Position numbers and translations under genes: made by a program
The notes under the pieces: generated by a model
Seen by the model: the letters and a program-made list of their open reading frames with translations, nothing else
What the model was told of the DNA's origin: nothing
The model's database searches: none
Origin: Asterias amurensis
Taxonomy: Eukaryota; Echinodermata; Asteroidea; Forcipulatida; Asteriidae
Reading direction: 5' to 3'
Length of the DNA stretch: 64,000 nt
Assembly (NCBI RefSeq): GCF_032118995.1
Contig: NC_092662.1
Coordinates: forward strand, 2,914,001 to 2,978,000
Part shown: positions 1 through 11,051 of the stretch, piece by piece
Layout: every line of letters begins with the position of its first letter
Position numbering within the stretch: position 1 is the first letter of the stretch

Positions 1-203
1 AGTGCAGTGAAGAATAGCATCCCTATTTTGTTTGAAATAATTATGGACTAGTCAGAAAGCTGACATATACTAGTACAATAAAAACCAATCAAACTGGTTC
101 TGATGGCTAGTTACTGAAAACATTTTGGACAAACCCTGGATGGGCTGTTTTTTTTTAATAAAATTAATTGTAAACAAGCGGAGGTTTAAACGTCTACACT
201 TAC

Positions 204-1381
204 GTATATGATTTCCCGGAACCAGTCTGCCCGTATGCAAACATACACGTATTGTAACCTTCAAAAGCACTGTCTAGCAGCGGTCTCCCCACTCTTTCAT
301 ACACATTCTCCTGGGCAGAGTATTGACCTTTGACCTTGTCAAATGACCAGAAGCAATGATCATAGCGGAAGCGATTGACCTGACCCGTCTTTGATGTGAC
401 GATGGTTTCGTTCCCGTCCATGGATACGACGCATTTCACATCCCTTTGGCTCTTCTCCCTGTTAAAAGCGTACAAAAATTCATACCATCATTCAGGAGCC
501 TTATTATACATAACTGGTTAATTCTATAGCTTACCAGGCCTCGACCTAACCACCAACGGCAAATGGCATGGTGCCCTGTCCTTTTGCTGTGGTGCCCTGT
601 GCAAAGTTCCTGTTCAAATTGACATTCTCCTCATAGAGGTGCCCCCTATCAGAGGGAAACTGCTGTGCCCCTTCAAGAACGAAGTTCAAGGACTGCTTAC
701 TGATTGACTTGACATGACTTTTGCGTCCAAGCAGGCATAGGACCTTGTGATGGCTTCTGTATGGTGATGGTGTGCCAGATTGCTCTTTCTGTGGCCCGTC
801 TTACTGATTACGAACCAAACACTAAAAAAAGAAAATTCTGTAATATTTGCCTTTGAAATGAAGTCATATACAAGAAAGCTGTATCTGAAAAACCTAAAAA
901 AAAGAATGAGCTGATTTCGGTTGTTAAAACCAAAATTAAGGACAATGTGTTTACACGCTGAAAATTGTGAAAAATAAATTGATGTGCCCCTTCAAGAACA
1001 GAATTTAAGGCCTGCACTTTGTTACCTTTCACTGAATGGTCTGACCCTGACGGCCACCATAACGCTAAATCCATCCCCTTCATCCACCCTGACCGGGTGA
1101 TCATCGCTCACTCCCGACCATCGTCCAGCCTTTGTCTTCGGGGTCTCAAACTCAACATGGTTGAAACACTCAGGCGTTCCTAGCGGAGTTCGCGCTTCGT
1201 GTTTTATACGATTAGTCGGTGTGCGGAAAAGTTCTCGCTTCGGTGTGCTTCCCTTTGGTGTCGGACAATGGTTTTCTTTTCCTTTTATTGTCTTCAGGTG
1301 TTGGTTTTTGTCACCTGCGGAGAAGCAGCGGTCATTTGCAAACAGCGCCTGAGCCGACTGGCGATTTGACTTCACCGACAT
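204..1381 (-). CDS. KIF14: KIF14-like kinesin, N-terminal part (runs off left edge)
   Basis: Two coding exons are visible: 1381-1026 and 458-204. The start ATG at 1381 follows a likely acceptor (CAACAG) that would end a 5'UTR intron. Exon 1 (118 codons plus 2 nt) encodes a basic leader with several TP motifs (PTPKGSTP, RTPLGTP), possible CDK or proline-directed kinase sites, then the first motor strand VMVAVRVRPFSE. An Arg codon is split AG|G across the intron. Exon 2 carries the FWSFD stretch, VYERVGRPLLDSAFEGYN and the ATP-binding P-loop GQTGSGKSYT, and ends at a consensus donor at 204. The FWSFD and FAYGQTGSGKSYT context plus a long leader before the motor fits kinesin-3 members, KIF14 best. 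In other animals KIF14 acts in cytokinesis with citron kinase and PRC1. The remaining motor, FHA and coiled-coil parts lie outside the window, so another kinesin-3 cannot be excluded. Confidence 0.75.
560..700. repeat. Dispersed repeat (family R1) in the KIF14-like intron
   Basis: Contains GGTGCCCTGTGCAAAG, AGAGGGAAACTGCTGTGCC and CCTTCAAGAACGAAGTTCAA. The same ordered blocks recur at 3325-3390 and 62350-62475, and the last block alone near 985-1013. No coding potential seen; family unknown. Confidence 0.6.
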
Positions 1382-1391
1382 GTTTGGATGC

Positions 1392-2455
1392 TGTTGACAA
1401 TACAAGAAGAAAACACAATAATTCAAATACTAACTAGGCTATGTTATCAACAACATAAAAATATAAAACTGTTGTTTTGTTGTTGTTTTTTTTAACAATA
1501 AAAAACCTTTACTTTCAAATCTGTACATTATGAATGGAACCTTTCAAATGGAACCTTTCGAATGATTTAAATAATGCTGCCAGTGAAATATTCACTGGCT
1601 CCACACACAAAAAACAGCTGTAGACTCTCCAGATCCTCAGCCTGGCACAATTTTTTTCACTTACTTGTTTTTACAAAAAAGGAATATCTAATTTGAGGAA
1701 ATTGACAAAATTGAGTAAAAATAAAATAGATAGTATTTTATTTCATAACCAATGAAAAAGTGGTGGCAAGATACGGACAATTTTCCAAAACGGGCATGAT
1801 TTATGACACTTGGTTGGCCCTTTGGATAAAAAGTAGTACTAACTAAAAAAAATTTTCTTCTCAAAAAAGGGTCAACCTGTCATTGTTTGTTCATAATATA
1901 ATAAAATATCCAAACAAACAGGCTTATTGGTTTCATGACCATGATGACTTCAGGATATTTAATAACATTGTACTACAATACTAAACAGTACTGCTTGTGA
2001 ATAATGAACATGTCAGTCAACAAACAGTCACTACTACACTAGGCCTACTCGATCCTTTTTCAAATTCAATTATGTTTGTGCTTTTTCAATAACAAACACA
2101 CACAGCCACACACCACTGTGACCACACACTCGGGTAGTCACATTCAGTTCACTGATTCAGTATTCACAAAACCATCAAATAATGTCCGTTGACAGTCTAA
2201 TATAACAGATTATTACGCACAAATTCCACCGCTTCCTCTCTTTGAATTATACAATTCTTGTAAACAAACTATTAAAATTACCTTCAATTGAAGTGAACGA
2301 ATTATCTGGTGACAAAATAAGGCATTTTAGCGAGGTTTTGTACACATTGAGCGTTGAAGTTTTGCAGCCGCCGCTTTCTGGAATTCTTCAAGTTTGATTG
2401 GTTCTTGGCGATTTGGCAGAGCGCCCTCTTACGTTTTCTGAAAATATTTTCCAAC
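1392..2455. promoter_or_regulatory. Shared divergent promoter region, KIF14-like / TYW3
   Basis: The kinesin and TYW3 start codons are about 1.07 kb apart on opposite strands. On the minus strand a good donor (TTGAAG then GTAATT) lies at 2282/2281, and an acceptor lies just before the kinesin ATG at about 1391. A 5'UTR intron covering about 1392-2281 is therefore likely. That would place the kinesin transcription start upstream of 2282, within roughly 200 bp of the TYW3 ATG. No TATA box is obvious. The intron part is AT-rich and otherwise empty apart from low-complexity sequence. Splice sites were read by eye; transcription starts are inferred. Confidence 0.5.
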
Positions 2456-5040
2456 ATGGCGGCGCCCATGTCATCTTTTATGCAAGCGAAGAAAACGCAT
2501 CTGAAAACACAAGATTTAAGCAAAAAAGGAAGTATAGATGAAGAAATTTTAGAGTTGGTCAACTACATCAATGATACTGAACATTATTGTACTACAAGCT
2601 CCTGTTCCGGTCGCATAATTGTAGTTTGCGAGGTAAATTACTGACGACTGCTATGCTGTGTGTGTGTGCGCACTGCAAATTGCTGCACTGCCGCAGTAGT
2701 CAGTGCACCTTATGAACGCTCCCGAGTCATAGCCCCACTTGTGTGGCCAAGTATTCAGCTAGCCTATGGCCACATAAGTGCCAAGACGTGCCAAGTGGGG
2801 CTACATGATGAACCTATGATGAATAACCAACATGACCAAATGGCTCAACACTGACAACAGATCGTGTTTTTCTGATTTAAAGTTTCAGTAAAAGTGTTCA
2901 GTTTACTGTTATTTTTTTAGTGTACTGAAATGAAATTAGGGTTAGTAGCTTAGGTAGAGGGACCAAATCAAACAATAAAATTTCGTTCAGTTTTACATTT
3001 GGTTTTGAGTTGACCCGCCATCAAACAAACAAACAAACAAACAAACAAAACAACTTTTAATTGTTATCTGGTTATACTTGATATAGTGTTAATATTAAAA
3101 ATACTGTAACATTATTATTGAAACCTTGTTTTTTATAGCCTATATAAAAAAATAGGCATGAAAAAAAAAACTTGGTAAAAAGAAACAATAATTTTTGTCC
3201 AATTTCTAAATTCAGGAAAATGATGTTATCAAGAAGAAAGGATGTCAGTGGTTATACGTCTCACACAAGGCAACTCAATTGGCAGACATTGTAAGTTTAA
3301 GATCCAATACAAACTTGATTTTCCTCTAGACGTGCCTCTTTTACAAGAGGAAGATTGCTGTGCCCCTTCAAGAGCAAAGTTCAAGGCCTGTTTTATGCTT
3401 CTATATAAAACTACTTCATTCTTTAAAAAAAATGTTCTTCCTTTATGCTATTATTCATATATTCGATAGTTTTTGTTTTTGTTCATCTGCCTCCTCAGGA
3501 AGCTTCACTAAAGGATCTTCAAGGCAAGGTTGTCTTTAAATACGAACCGTTTATACTCCATGTTCAGTGCCGAACGATAGAGGATGCTAAGATGATGGTA
3601 AGGAAATCTCAATTAGAATGGGAACATCTAAGAACATTGGAGGGCCAATCATCAACTGGAAGTTCTCTATCTGTCCTCAAGTTTGTTACCAGTTGGAACT
3701 TGACAACATGCTGCAACTTAACTGCATTTATTTAGTCCCCTGCACTCATAGACTGTAACAAATTCTTCTTCCTCCCAAGAAATTTGCAGAATGAAACAAG
3801 CTACCTCAAGATATTCGCCATGCCCCTAAATAAGCTATTTTTACAGTGAACCTCAAGCAATGGACTAGCTAGAATTGCATAATTGGGGGCACATTTTAAA
3901 CATAAACTGTCTGGTACATCAGGGCCAGTGTAGAATTCAAGCCCTGCTTACAATTTCATCAATACAATTTCAATTTGATGTTTTGAACAGCATGTGGTGG
4001 CAGTTGAATCGGGCTTCAGAAACTCTGGAATCACTATTGGAAAGGCTGGTAAAGTGATGGTGGTAAGTAATCCACAATGATCAAATAATAAGCATTGGGG
4101 AAAAAAACATTTTTTCTCCACTTTTCAATTCAGCAATTAAATGGACTAGACTGCTTTCTGAAAAGCCACTCCCACATTTATTTATTTACGTCTTTTTTTC
4201 CCACCCTAATATTGTTGTTTTTCTTTCCATTACAGGCGGTACGAAGCACCCATGGCTTAGAGGTACCCTTATCCGATGATGCTAGGCTCCTAGTTTCTAC
4301 AGAGTATCTGGCTTTTTTAGTTGATCAAGCAAACGCAAAGCTGCGAGAAAACTCAAAACGGATTCTGAGGTTTGTTGCTCAACAAAATTATGCTTACCAG
4401 AATAAGGTTATCAGCTAAACTACCGTGAAATATGTACCATTTGTGACTGGTATCCTGCTCATTTTTGCTGAGCAGAAAATCTTTAAGCATTATTTTCTGC
4501 TTAAGCAACTGTTTGGAATTGGGCCTTGAATCTCATTTCTATTTTGTGTTTCTTTGTTTTGCTGTTCTCTTATAACTTGGATTATAAAGAGGTTTCGTTG
4601 TACAGAGGTAATTTGGTCAGTCCTAGTGGTCCCAAAAACTTTATAGTACGCGCTGCGCAAAACTTGTACTATAAGATGATTGGTCAAAACTTTCCCTTTA
4701 TTTCAACAGATTCCAGGCAAATTTGACAAAGAGATTAGATCTCCCCACACCAGAGATTAAAGCCAAACTCGGCAAGCACTGTGGAGCGACACGATCCTCC
4801 CAACATCACTCTGGACATAGCCGGAAAGATATGGAAATCAGTGGAACAGAAACCAATGAATGGATGAACAGACAGTCCGGGGAATCCATGCTCAAAAAAC
4901 AGAAACCAAGAGACGGTTCTTTCTCATGTGACCTTCCTGAAGAAAGACACCAGAGTACCAGTGAGGAAATAACTGGTTTACAAGATCCTTTAGAGAATGA
5001 CGACAGTGATGAACTCTGGGGATTTGATATGTTCACGTGA
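2456..5040 (+). CDS. TYW3: tRNA wybutosine-synthesizing protein 3 (TYW3), complete
   Basis: Six exons join in frame with GT-AG borders: 2456-2632, 3216-3290, 3499-3597, 3991-4062, 4236-4369, 4710-5040. Start is ATG 2456 (MAAPMSSF), following GCCAAC-like UTR sequence. Diagnostic TYW3 blocks appear in order: [72 protein letters not shown] and [15 protein letters not shown]3 is the SAM-dependent methyltransferase that N4-methylates the wybutosine intermediate at position 37 of tRNA-Phe in the cytosol. The last exon adds an acidic, Ser/Gln-rich tail of about 110 residues ending WGFDMFT; such tails vary between species. Protein about 295 aa, slightly longer than the human protein of about 259 aa. 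Introns hold small repeats. A possible AATAAA lies at 5692. Confidence 0.93.
3325..3390. repeat. Dispersed repeat R1 fragment in TYW3 intron 2
   Basis: TTTTACAAGAGGAAGATTGC and CCTTCAAGAGCAAAGTTCAA match the blocks at 640-690 and 62425-62470. Confidence 0.55.
4385..4530. repeat. Dispersed repeat (family R4) in TYW3 intron 5
   Basis: Signature CTTACCAGAATAAGGTTATC, then ACCATTTGTGACTGGTATCC and TTTCTGCTTAAGCA. The same order is seen near 39900-40040; shorter relatives lie at 33715, 41545 and 44640. The ends resemble a 'GGGCCCAATTTCAT' terminus, consistent with a short non-autonomous transposon. Confidence 0.6.
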
Positions 5041-5284
5041 CAGGATAAAAGTGGAAGGTTCTCCCTCTGATTAAAATGGATCAGTCCTTGGATGCTGGAA
5101 CACAAAATTCTGCAACGATGTCATATCTCACATCTTGGATTTTAAATTGACATCCTTGAATGTTGAAAAATGTATATGATCACTGGACAACAGAATGCTT
5201 TGTCTCGTTGATTAGTGACAAACAACTGTTATTTGGGCTTACATTCCTCAGCAACCAGTGGTAGGATTGGGGATGGTTAGGGTT

Positions 5285-5625
5285 ATTAAAGGGAAGGTAC
5301 ACGTAAACAAATATTAACTTAAAAACTGACTCGGTAACGAGCATTGGAGAGGTGTTGATAGTATAAAACATTGTGGGAAACGACTCCCTCTGAATATTGT
5401 GGTTTTTGAGAAAGAGGTAATTTCTCACTAAAATAATAAAAGACTTCTAGCTAGAAGTCTTTTATTCTTATCTGAAGGCATACAATTTTTTCTTTCATCA
5501 ATTTCTCACAACATCGATGACCAATTGAGCCCAAATTTTCACAGGCTTTTTATTTTATGCTTATGTTGGGATACAACAAGTAAGACTGGTCTTTGATAAT
5601 TACCAAACGTGTACCTTCCCTTTAA
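5285..5625. mobile_element. MITE family M, divergent subfamily copy
   Basis: Begins TTAAAGGGAAGGTACACGT and ends ACGTGTACCTTCCCTTTAAT, so the termini are inverted repeats. Inside are the family landmarks: AGTATAAAACATTGTGGGAA, the internal hairpin AGACTTCTAGCTAGAAGTCT and CAAATTTTCACAGG. Lies in the TYW3 3'UTR region, before AATAAA at 5692. Confidence 0.75.
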
Positions 5626-5691
5626 TAGAGGTACCAAACAAACTTTGATTACAAACAATTTTAAGTTTGTATGAACTTGACGTTGTTATGT

Positions 5692-5697
5692 AATAAA
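5692..5697 (+). terminator. Possible TYW3 polyadenylation signal
   Basis: AATAAA about 650 bp after the stop, followed by T-rich sequence at 5720-5740. If used, the MITE at 5285-5625 is part of the 3'UTR. Confidence 0.35.
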
Positions 5698-6581
5698 TTA
5701 TTCAAACAAAATCTTCCACTCTATATGTTCTACTTTTATTGCTTCACTTTGAGAAAAAATATAAAAAATATAAGTCTGATGAGCGAAAGTGTTAAAAAAA
5801 ATTAGTTTTAGCGTTAGTCTCTGTTGCACTGCCACTGAGCAGGACCCAATTTCATAAAGCCTGCAATCACAAAAACCTGCTAAGCACAGGAAAATCTGTT
5901 TTATTAAGCAGTAAATCTGTTTAACAGCTTTATGAAACTGGGCCCGGTTTAATTTTGGCGAGTTGTTGACATTAACTCTTTTTTTATTTATAAATAATTA
6001 TCAACAATTCCCATAAGAAAATTTAATAAGTATCTCTTAGAAAACTGATTGATTTGGTTTTTGAATACATCGAAACGAAAATACAGAATATTTCATGTTT
6101 GAGAAACTGAACACTTTTGAAGTTGTCTAAGTAAAAACGAAAAAGCTGTATACAAAAATACTTATTTTTCTATGTAAATACCCTATTAAGCTATTAAGCT
6201 ATGAAATGACTTCTGATATAATTAATTAAGTTTGTTGGCACAATATTACGAATTGTTTCATTTTATTACTCTATTATCAACAATTTAAAAGAATATTAAA
6301 TTTCTATTTTTGTTTACAAATTCTTCAGAAAAACAAGTAATTGTGGAAGACTTTAATACCCACAGGAAGATGATTGTGGCAAAATCAGTCAAATCGTTCT
6401 TTAACCCTTCTTCAAACCATTCAAAAGAATCTGGTTTTAAAACAAAACTTTTTCCTCTTTCAAAATAATTTTAGAAGCAGTGTCATATACAGAAATGAAC
6501 TGTCTATAACGATCTGGAGGGTTTTATATGGTGGGTCAACTTCAATTTTTAATTTTCCTACTTACAGCGCTGTTCCAGAAT
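5698..6581. other. Intergenic space between TYW3 and GORAB 3' ends
   Basis: AT-rich and gene-free. A fragment like dispersed repeat R4 (GACCCAATTTCATAAAGC) lies near 5845-5945. A minus-strand AATAAA near 6262-6267 could be the GORAB polyadenylation signal. Nothing else recognised. Confidence 0.5.
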
Positions 6582-9500
6582 CTACACCCCAGTTGTTATA
6601 CTTTCTCCTGAGCCTGTAGTAGCCGAGCTTTTACTTGAAGAGTCGTCAATATTTTTATTCAAGTCTGTCTCACCCAATGTTTCCGACATTTCATTTGAGT
6701 TCAATTGTGGCACTGTTACCTCTTGTTGTTGGACATCATCGCCTGCACCAGAGGTTATGGACCCCCGACCCTGAGAGGTCAATGACCCCTGACCCTGAGA
6801 GGTCAATGACCCTTGGCCTTGAGGGGTACTTGGGGGATCGTGGACCTCAGTCTTGGAAGCAGGTGGGATTGTTGGACTGGCAGGAACCCCACCCTCACCT
6901 GAGACCTCTCCCGTCGACGGGGTTCCCTTCGCATCTTCCGAAGTACCTCCAACTGATGAGGAGGATGACAGACGAGCTTGTGCCTGGGCTTTCCCTGCCT
7001 CCATCTCGGCCTCGAATGTTTCAAAGTTGTCCACGTCTAGCTTCTCCACGAGCTCTTCCAGTTTCTTGGATTTGCGAAGCTCATTTTCGCGTATGATTGT
7101 GCAGAGATGTTCGGTGAGGGCTTCCTTGTGATCGCTCAATTTGTGGAGACTAATTTTGGCCGTCACAAACTCGGCCTCTGCTTTCTGGTAGCGCTTCCTT
7201 TGAGAAAAAGAAAAACAAGAACAAATCTTAATTAAGATTTGGCAAAAACCTCTGAAGAATGTGACAAATGGGCAAAACAACAAAGTTTGAACACTGTAAA
7301 CACCCATCCACTGCAATACCTATTAAGAGGATGGTGGAACTGCCTCTAGCCATCGAGCGAGCTTGGTTATCTAGTGGTAAGATATCTGCTCTAGCAATAC
7401 AAACCAATGGCTTCAAATTCTACCCAAGATGGGGGGGGGGTGTAAGGGTAAAAACAAATTATATAACAGGATGGTCAAAAGACGGTTCGTGGTTGATAAC
7501 CCCCTTTATTGGTTAGGAAAATAAACAATATGAGCTTTCTAGATGAAACAACCAAAGCTCCTTGAACCAAGACTATCCCTACGGCTGACTTACTGAGCTT
7601 CGCTGTAGTTCCTGCTTGCTTCCTCGATCTTATCGCGAAGGATGTTCACATCGTTGGTCAAGAACTCTTCAATTTTACTCAACTCCTTCTGGATGTAGGC
7701 AAGACGTTTCGTTTCTGCTTGAGTCTTCTTCTTTCTAATCACAAAATAAAAATAATATTTCTTTTTAAAATGTTTCCCAAATAAGTCAATTATGAGTTTT
7801 GCAAAAATAATTGTCTAGTCCATTTTATTCTAAAGTTCTTCTGCGGAAAGGTAAGTTGACAGAGTGGGATTTGAACCAACAACCTCTTGGTTAAATTGCC
7901 AGCGCTCTCCCAACTTAGCTATCTAGCTAGCAGTTGGTGGAGCACCGGTACGCTAATGTGGAGGTCGCTGGTTCCAACCCCACACTAGTAAATGTGTCTT
8001 TGTTCAACGCCAAATTATTTAGAATTTACCCAGTCAGTTTCCCTTGTGGTTTATTACTTGATATTTAAGAAATCAAACAAGTTACCTGTCTGCAATGGCC
8101 ATGGCCAATAACTTCTTCTTGCGTGAGTTTTCATCCTCGATCTCTTTTTGCTGTTGTTGAAAATGCTCCATTTTGCTCAACTCTCGACTGTAAAAATCAT
8201 TAAGATGACAAAACCAAGTAGGAATGAGTGGGATTTGTGCAAAGGACCAAAAGAGACGCATCAAACAAACCAGGAACTTTAATAATTTTTAAAGTAAAGA
8301 ATACTCTCTTAATCAGAAGTGAGAGTCATTTCTAAAAAAAGTCTAAAACTAGAATCCATCCATGTTGAAATGATCATGCCAGTATTTTCATATTTTTGTA
8401 AACCCCTTTTGATTAGATTTCACAGAGCTTATCAAAGAGCAGGGTTTCTTTATAAATCATGTGGAAAAAGAAATGGTTGATTTTCTTCACATGGCCGACT
8501 TAAAAAGTCTGAACTCAGATTTTAAAAGATACATGTTTTCACACAGTTAACCTCCTCTTTAGTCTGTCTCGCCCAATAAACATTGGAGTTTTTTCCCCCT
8601 CGTCCCACCTTTGTTTTTTGTCTGGTAACCCAACCTCTTCTGGTCAAACCAGTCCCTTCCTGCTACAGCCTCAGCAGGGAGAAATAAAATCACATAAACT
8701 TAACATACCTCAGTCCTTCCTCCTCGCCCAGTTCCTTCCCCAGAGGTTTCTCTTTTTTCTTGGGCTCATCTTGAACTTTTCTGTCCCCTCCTGCCTCATT
8801 TTTCTTTCCTGCTTCTGCACTCTGTACTGATTTAGTTCTATGCACCCCAACAGGTGTTTGAGGATTTGATTGAACTTCAACAGTTTTTTTCACTTCGGTT
8901 TTGGATGAATCTACACCTGGTGCTTTTGTTCTATCTGGCTTCTGATTGGTCGATTCCTTTTGCACCTTCTCTTGATTGGATAGCATCTGCTCTTGTTTCT
9001 GATTGGTCCCCTGTTGTTTTTGCACCTGTTTTGGTTTGGACAGCATTTGTTTTTTATTAATTGGGTCCGTCACATGGGGACGATTCTGTCCTTGGGGTCC
9101 TCTGCCCCTCTGGGATGGAGGTCGAGAGGTTTGTGGTCTGCCCTGTTGATAATGCCGTCCGTCCGTTCTCGTTCCATCTTGGTGATAATTTGTAACTGAA
9201 TCTGAAAATGAAAACGAAAACATTTCATCAATTTGATATTGATAAACAGATTGACAGTCCTTGAATTTTGATCTTCCAAGGTTAAAGCAAATTTCCTCTG
9301 GTTAGGGCACTTCTATGAGAAAAATATAAGTTTGTAAAGGGCATCAGGGCAATTGATGTGGGCATTGTTACCTCTGTTGACAAAATCTTGACAATAAACA
9401 GAAAGCAAGCAAGCATGTAGGCTCTTTGTAAACTCTAAAGTTGCAAGGATATGACTACAACATGAGTAGTTCAGCTACAGTCTTTTTCCCTAACTAGCGA

Positions 9501-9942
9501 AGTATTCTTTTTCTTCTTCTATATTACAAGTGCAGACTCAATTACCATGAGCAAAAGCAAACTGTTATATTGTAGTCGATGCACCATGGCTAGGGTGAAA
9601 AGTACACATTGAGGTTTAGTGCTGCATGCTGGACACTCATTACATGTATGTACTCCTACAACTTAACTATGAGGTTCATTCCGTTATAGTCTCCACACAC
9701 TAGAATGAACCTCGTAGTTCTAGGACTAGTTAGTTGCGATAAACGTAACCCTCCTCCCGATTGCGGAGGAGAGGAGGGTTATGTTAAATCGCAACTATGG
9801 GACTAGTACTAGGAGAGCTCGCAATGAATGTCTGTCTGTCTGTCTGTCCATAGGGCTGTCTGTCTTTAATACCTTGATCATGTTGATCGGGGTTGCTCTT
9901 GAGTCGGTTTAATTGTGCATCTGTGAATCCTTCCCACTCCAT
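6582..9942 (-). CDS. GORAB: RAB6-interacting golgin (GORAB), complete
   Basis: Five coding exons on the minus strand, all phases consistent: 9942-9873, 9201-8709, 8187-8086, 7734-7594, 7197-6582; about 473 aa (human about 370-394). The N-terminus MEWEGFTDAQLNRLKS matches the conserved GORAB start. Exon 2 encodes a low-complexity Gln/Lys/Pro-rich linker with internal repeats (KPKQVQKQQGTNQKQ, NQEKVQKESTNQK). Exons 3-5 encode the coiled coil: KKKLLAMAIADR, RLAYIQKELSKIEEFL, then KAEAEFVTAKISL, EALTEHLCTIIRENELRK and KKLEELVEKLDV. This last stretch is the most conserved part. GORAB is a trans-Golgi protein that binds RAB6 and SCYL1 and supports COPI traffic. The C-terminal tail is Ser/Thr/Gly-rich with three GQGSLTSQ-like repeats and ends GESITTGV. 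A 5'UTR exon probably ends at 10506 (TTTCGG then GTGAGT). Confidence 0.92.
6768..6822. repeat. 24-bp tandem repeat inside the GORAB last exon
   Basis: The unit CCTGAGAGGTCAATGACCC occurs in about three imperfect tandem copies, encoding GQGSLTSQ / GQGSLTSQ / GRGSITSG. In-frame length makes copy-number change tolerable. Confidence 0.8.
7335..7420. repeat. tRNA-like SINE fragment in GORAB intron 4
   Basis: GCTTGGTTATCTAGTGGTAA resembles a Pol III A box region and GGCTTCAAATTCTACCC a decayed B box. The same plan (TAGTCTAGTTGGTAAGACAC, then GGGTTCGAATCCC) is intact at 60880-60940. Followed by poly-G at 7431. Confidence 0.45.
7858..7985. repeat. tRNA-like sequence in GORAB intron 3
   Basis: On the minus strand GTTGGGAGAGCGCTGGCAA and GGTTCAAATCCCACTCTG resemble A and B boxes of a tRNA-derived SINE. 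Paired on the plus strand by GTGGAGGTCGCTGGTTCC. No clean cloverleaf, so not called as a tRNA gene. Confidence 0.4.
9666..9720. repeat. Foldback palindrome 1
   Basis: AACTATGAGGTTCATTC pairs with GAATGAACCTCGTAGTT around a short loop. Sits directly beside a second foldback at 9731-9797 in GORAB intron 1. Confidence 0.75.
9731..9797. mobile_element. Foldback mini-element, TAGTTGCGAT ends
   Basis: Near-perfect inverted repeat: TAGTTGCGATAAACGTAACC at the left and GGTTATGTTAAATCGCAACT at the right, around CTCCTCCCGATTGCGGAGGA. A broken relative (GTAGTTGCGATTTATAGTGT, then AACCCTCCTGCCGAC) is at about 26715-26750, so this is a dispersed family. Outer ACTAGT repeats extend the symmetry. Confidence 0.7.
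9826..9868. repeat. GTCT microsatellite
   Basis: Runs of TGTC/GTCT adjoining the GORAB exon 1 donor at 9872; a second small GTCT run lies just upstream of the start codon at about 9952-9962. Confidence 0.7.
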
Positions 9943-11051
9943 GCTGTCATTCGTCTGTCTGTTTGGATCAACAACAAAAAGGAATTAGTTTCATTTCAAG
10001 ACCTAAACATTATTTTACTTAAAATTAAACTTGGTAATAATTAATTTATCCATTATTATTCTTTGCTCAAAGTTTTTAGAATTAATTAGAAGCCACAAAC
10101 AAAAGTTAAACAGTTTTAACCATTCTTATCGAAATAAGATTAAGAAAAAGGCATGCCCTGCAACATGAAATTGGGAAATTTTCCTTTAGTTTCCTTTCTG
10201 CACCCGCCCCTTCCCCTTTTCCTCGGCCCCACCAGGAAAACTGTGAAACTCTCACTTTTAAAAATGCCAAATGAAAGTTATCCGAAAGTTTCCCGCGACC
10301 AGGGGCTCGTTCGTGTTGCTTTTTTCTAATTTTTGCTGTTATTTTTTTAATTTTATAAAATAAACTATTTCTGTATCCATGAAAACTGAGTGAGTTATGC
10401 TATGCTTTCCTTACTTTAAAGTACCGATAAATGGGAATTAAATAATTACACACTAATGCAAATTTACTTCTAACATCAACAATTGAAAACTTTAAAATCA
10501 CTCACCCGAAACGCCGGGCTGCCACGTTCACAAACTTGTTTAGTTTGCTCTTTTTTTTTTTTTTGTAAAAAATTGTTTACGGTCGAGTTATATAGCGCCC
10601 TCAAGAGACAAGTACCAGTCACATCATCATTACCATACACACTGTGTCCTAAATAGAGAAGTGTGTGACAAGTGTGAAAGGACGATTAGGTAAGGATTTT
10701 ATGTTTGAAGCATTGTTTTTACAGTAAACGGTAAATTATTTTAGGCTCTGTCTGTGTTTATGTGATGTACAAATCAAGTGAATTGCATTTCAATATTGTG
10801 TTTGAACGAACATTTCTTTTTTTACTTTTTGCAGTGTAAAAATATATTGGTGACCACTGACACTGTGTATGACGCCCTCTATCGTTTCCGTATGGATTAC
10901 ATTGATAAACAGTGAAAACTTTGGGACAAAAGTTTCCTTCATCCGTGGTCTGGTCTGAGATAAACTGAAGCTGAAATTTAACAGTTCAGAAATAATTCTA
11001 CTAATTAGTATTACTATCATAATCATTGTGATTGTCGCACAAAGTAACGCA
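9943..11051. promoter_or_regulatory. Shared divergent promoter region, GORAB / DR1
   Basis: Start codons are 1.1 kb apart on opposite strands. Minus strand: a GORAB 5'UTR donor at 10506/10505 (CGTTTCGG then GTGAGT) and an acceptor (CCAAACAG) just before exon 1. Plus strand: a DR1 5'UTR donor near 10690 (GATTAG then GTAAGG) and an acceptor at 10831-10834 (TTTTTGCAG). Both first exons therefore begin within roughly 10510-10690. The core between is a T-run (10550-10564) and AGCGCCCTCAAGAGAC. No TATA box is clear. Splice sites seen by eye; start sites inferred. Confidence 0.5.

Noticed and set aside
6635-7131. Plus-strand open frames of 92-153 codons
   Set aside because: They are antisense to the GORAB last exon, whose protein is clearly conserved.
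7858-7945. Possible functional tRNA gene on the minus strand
   Set aside because: A-box-like and B-box-like stretches are present, but acceptor-stem pairing is not visible and the region looks like a decayed SINE head.
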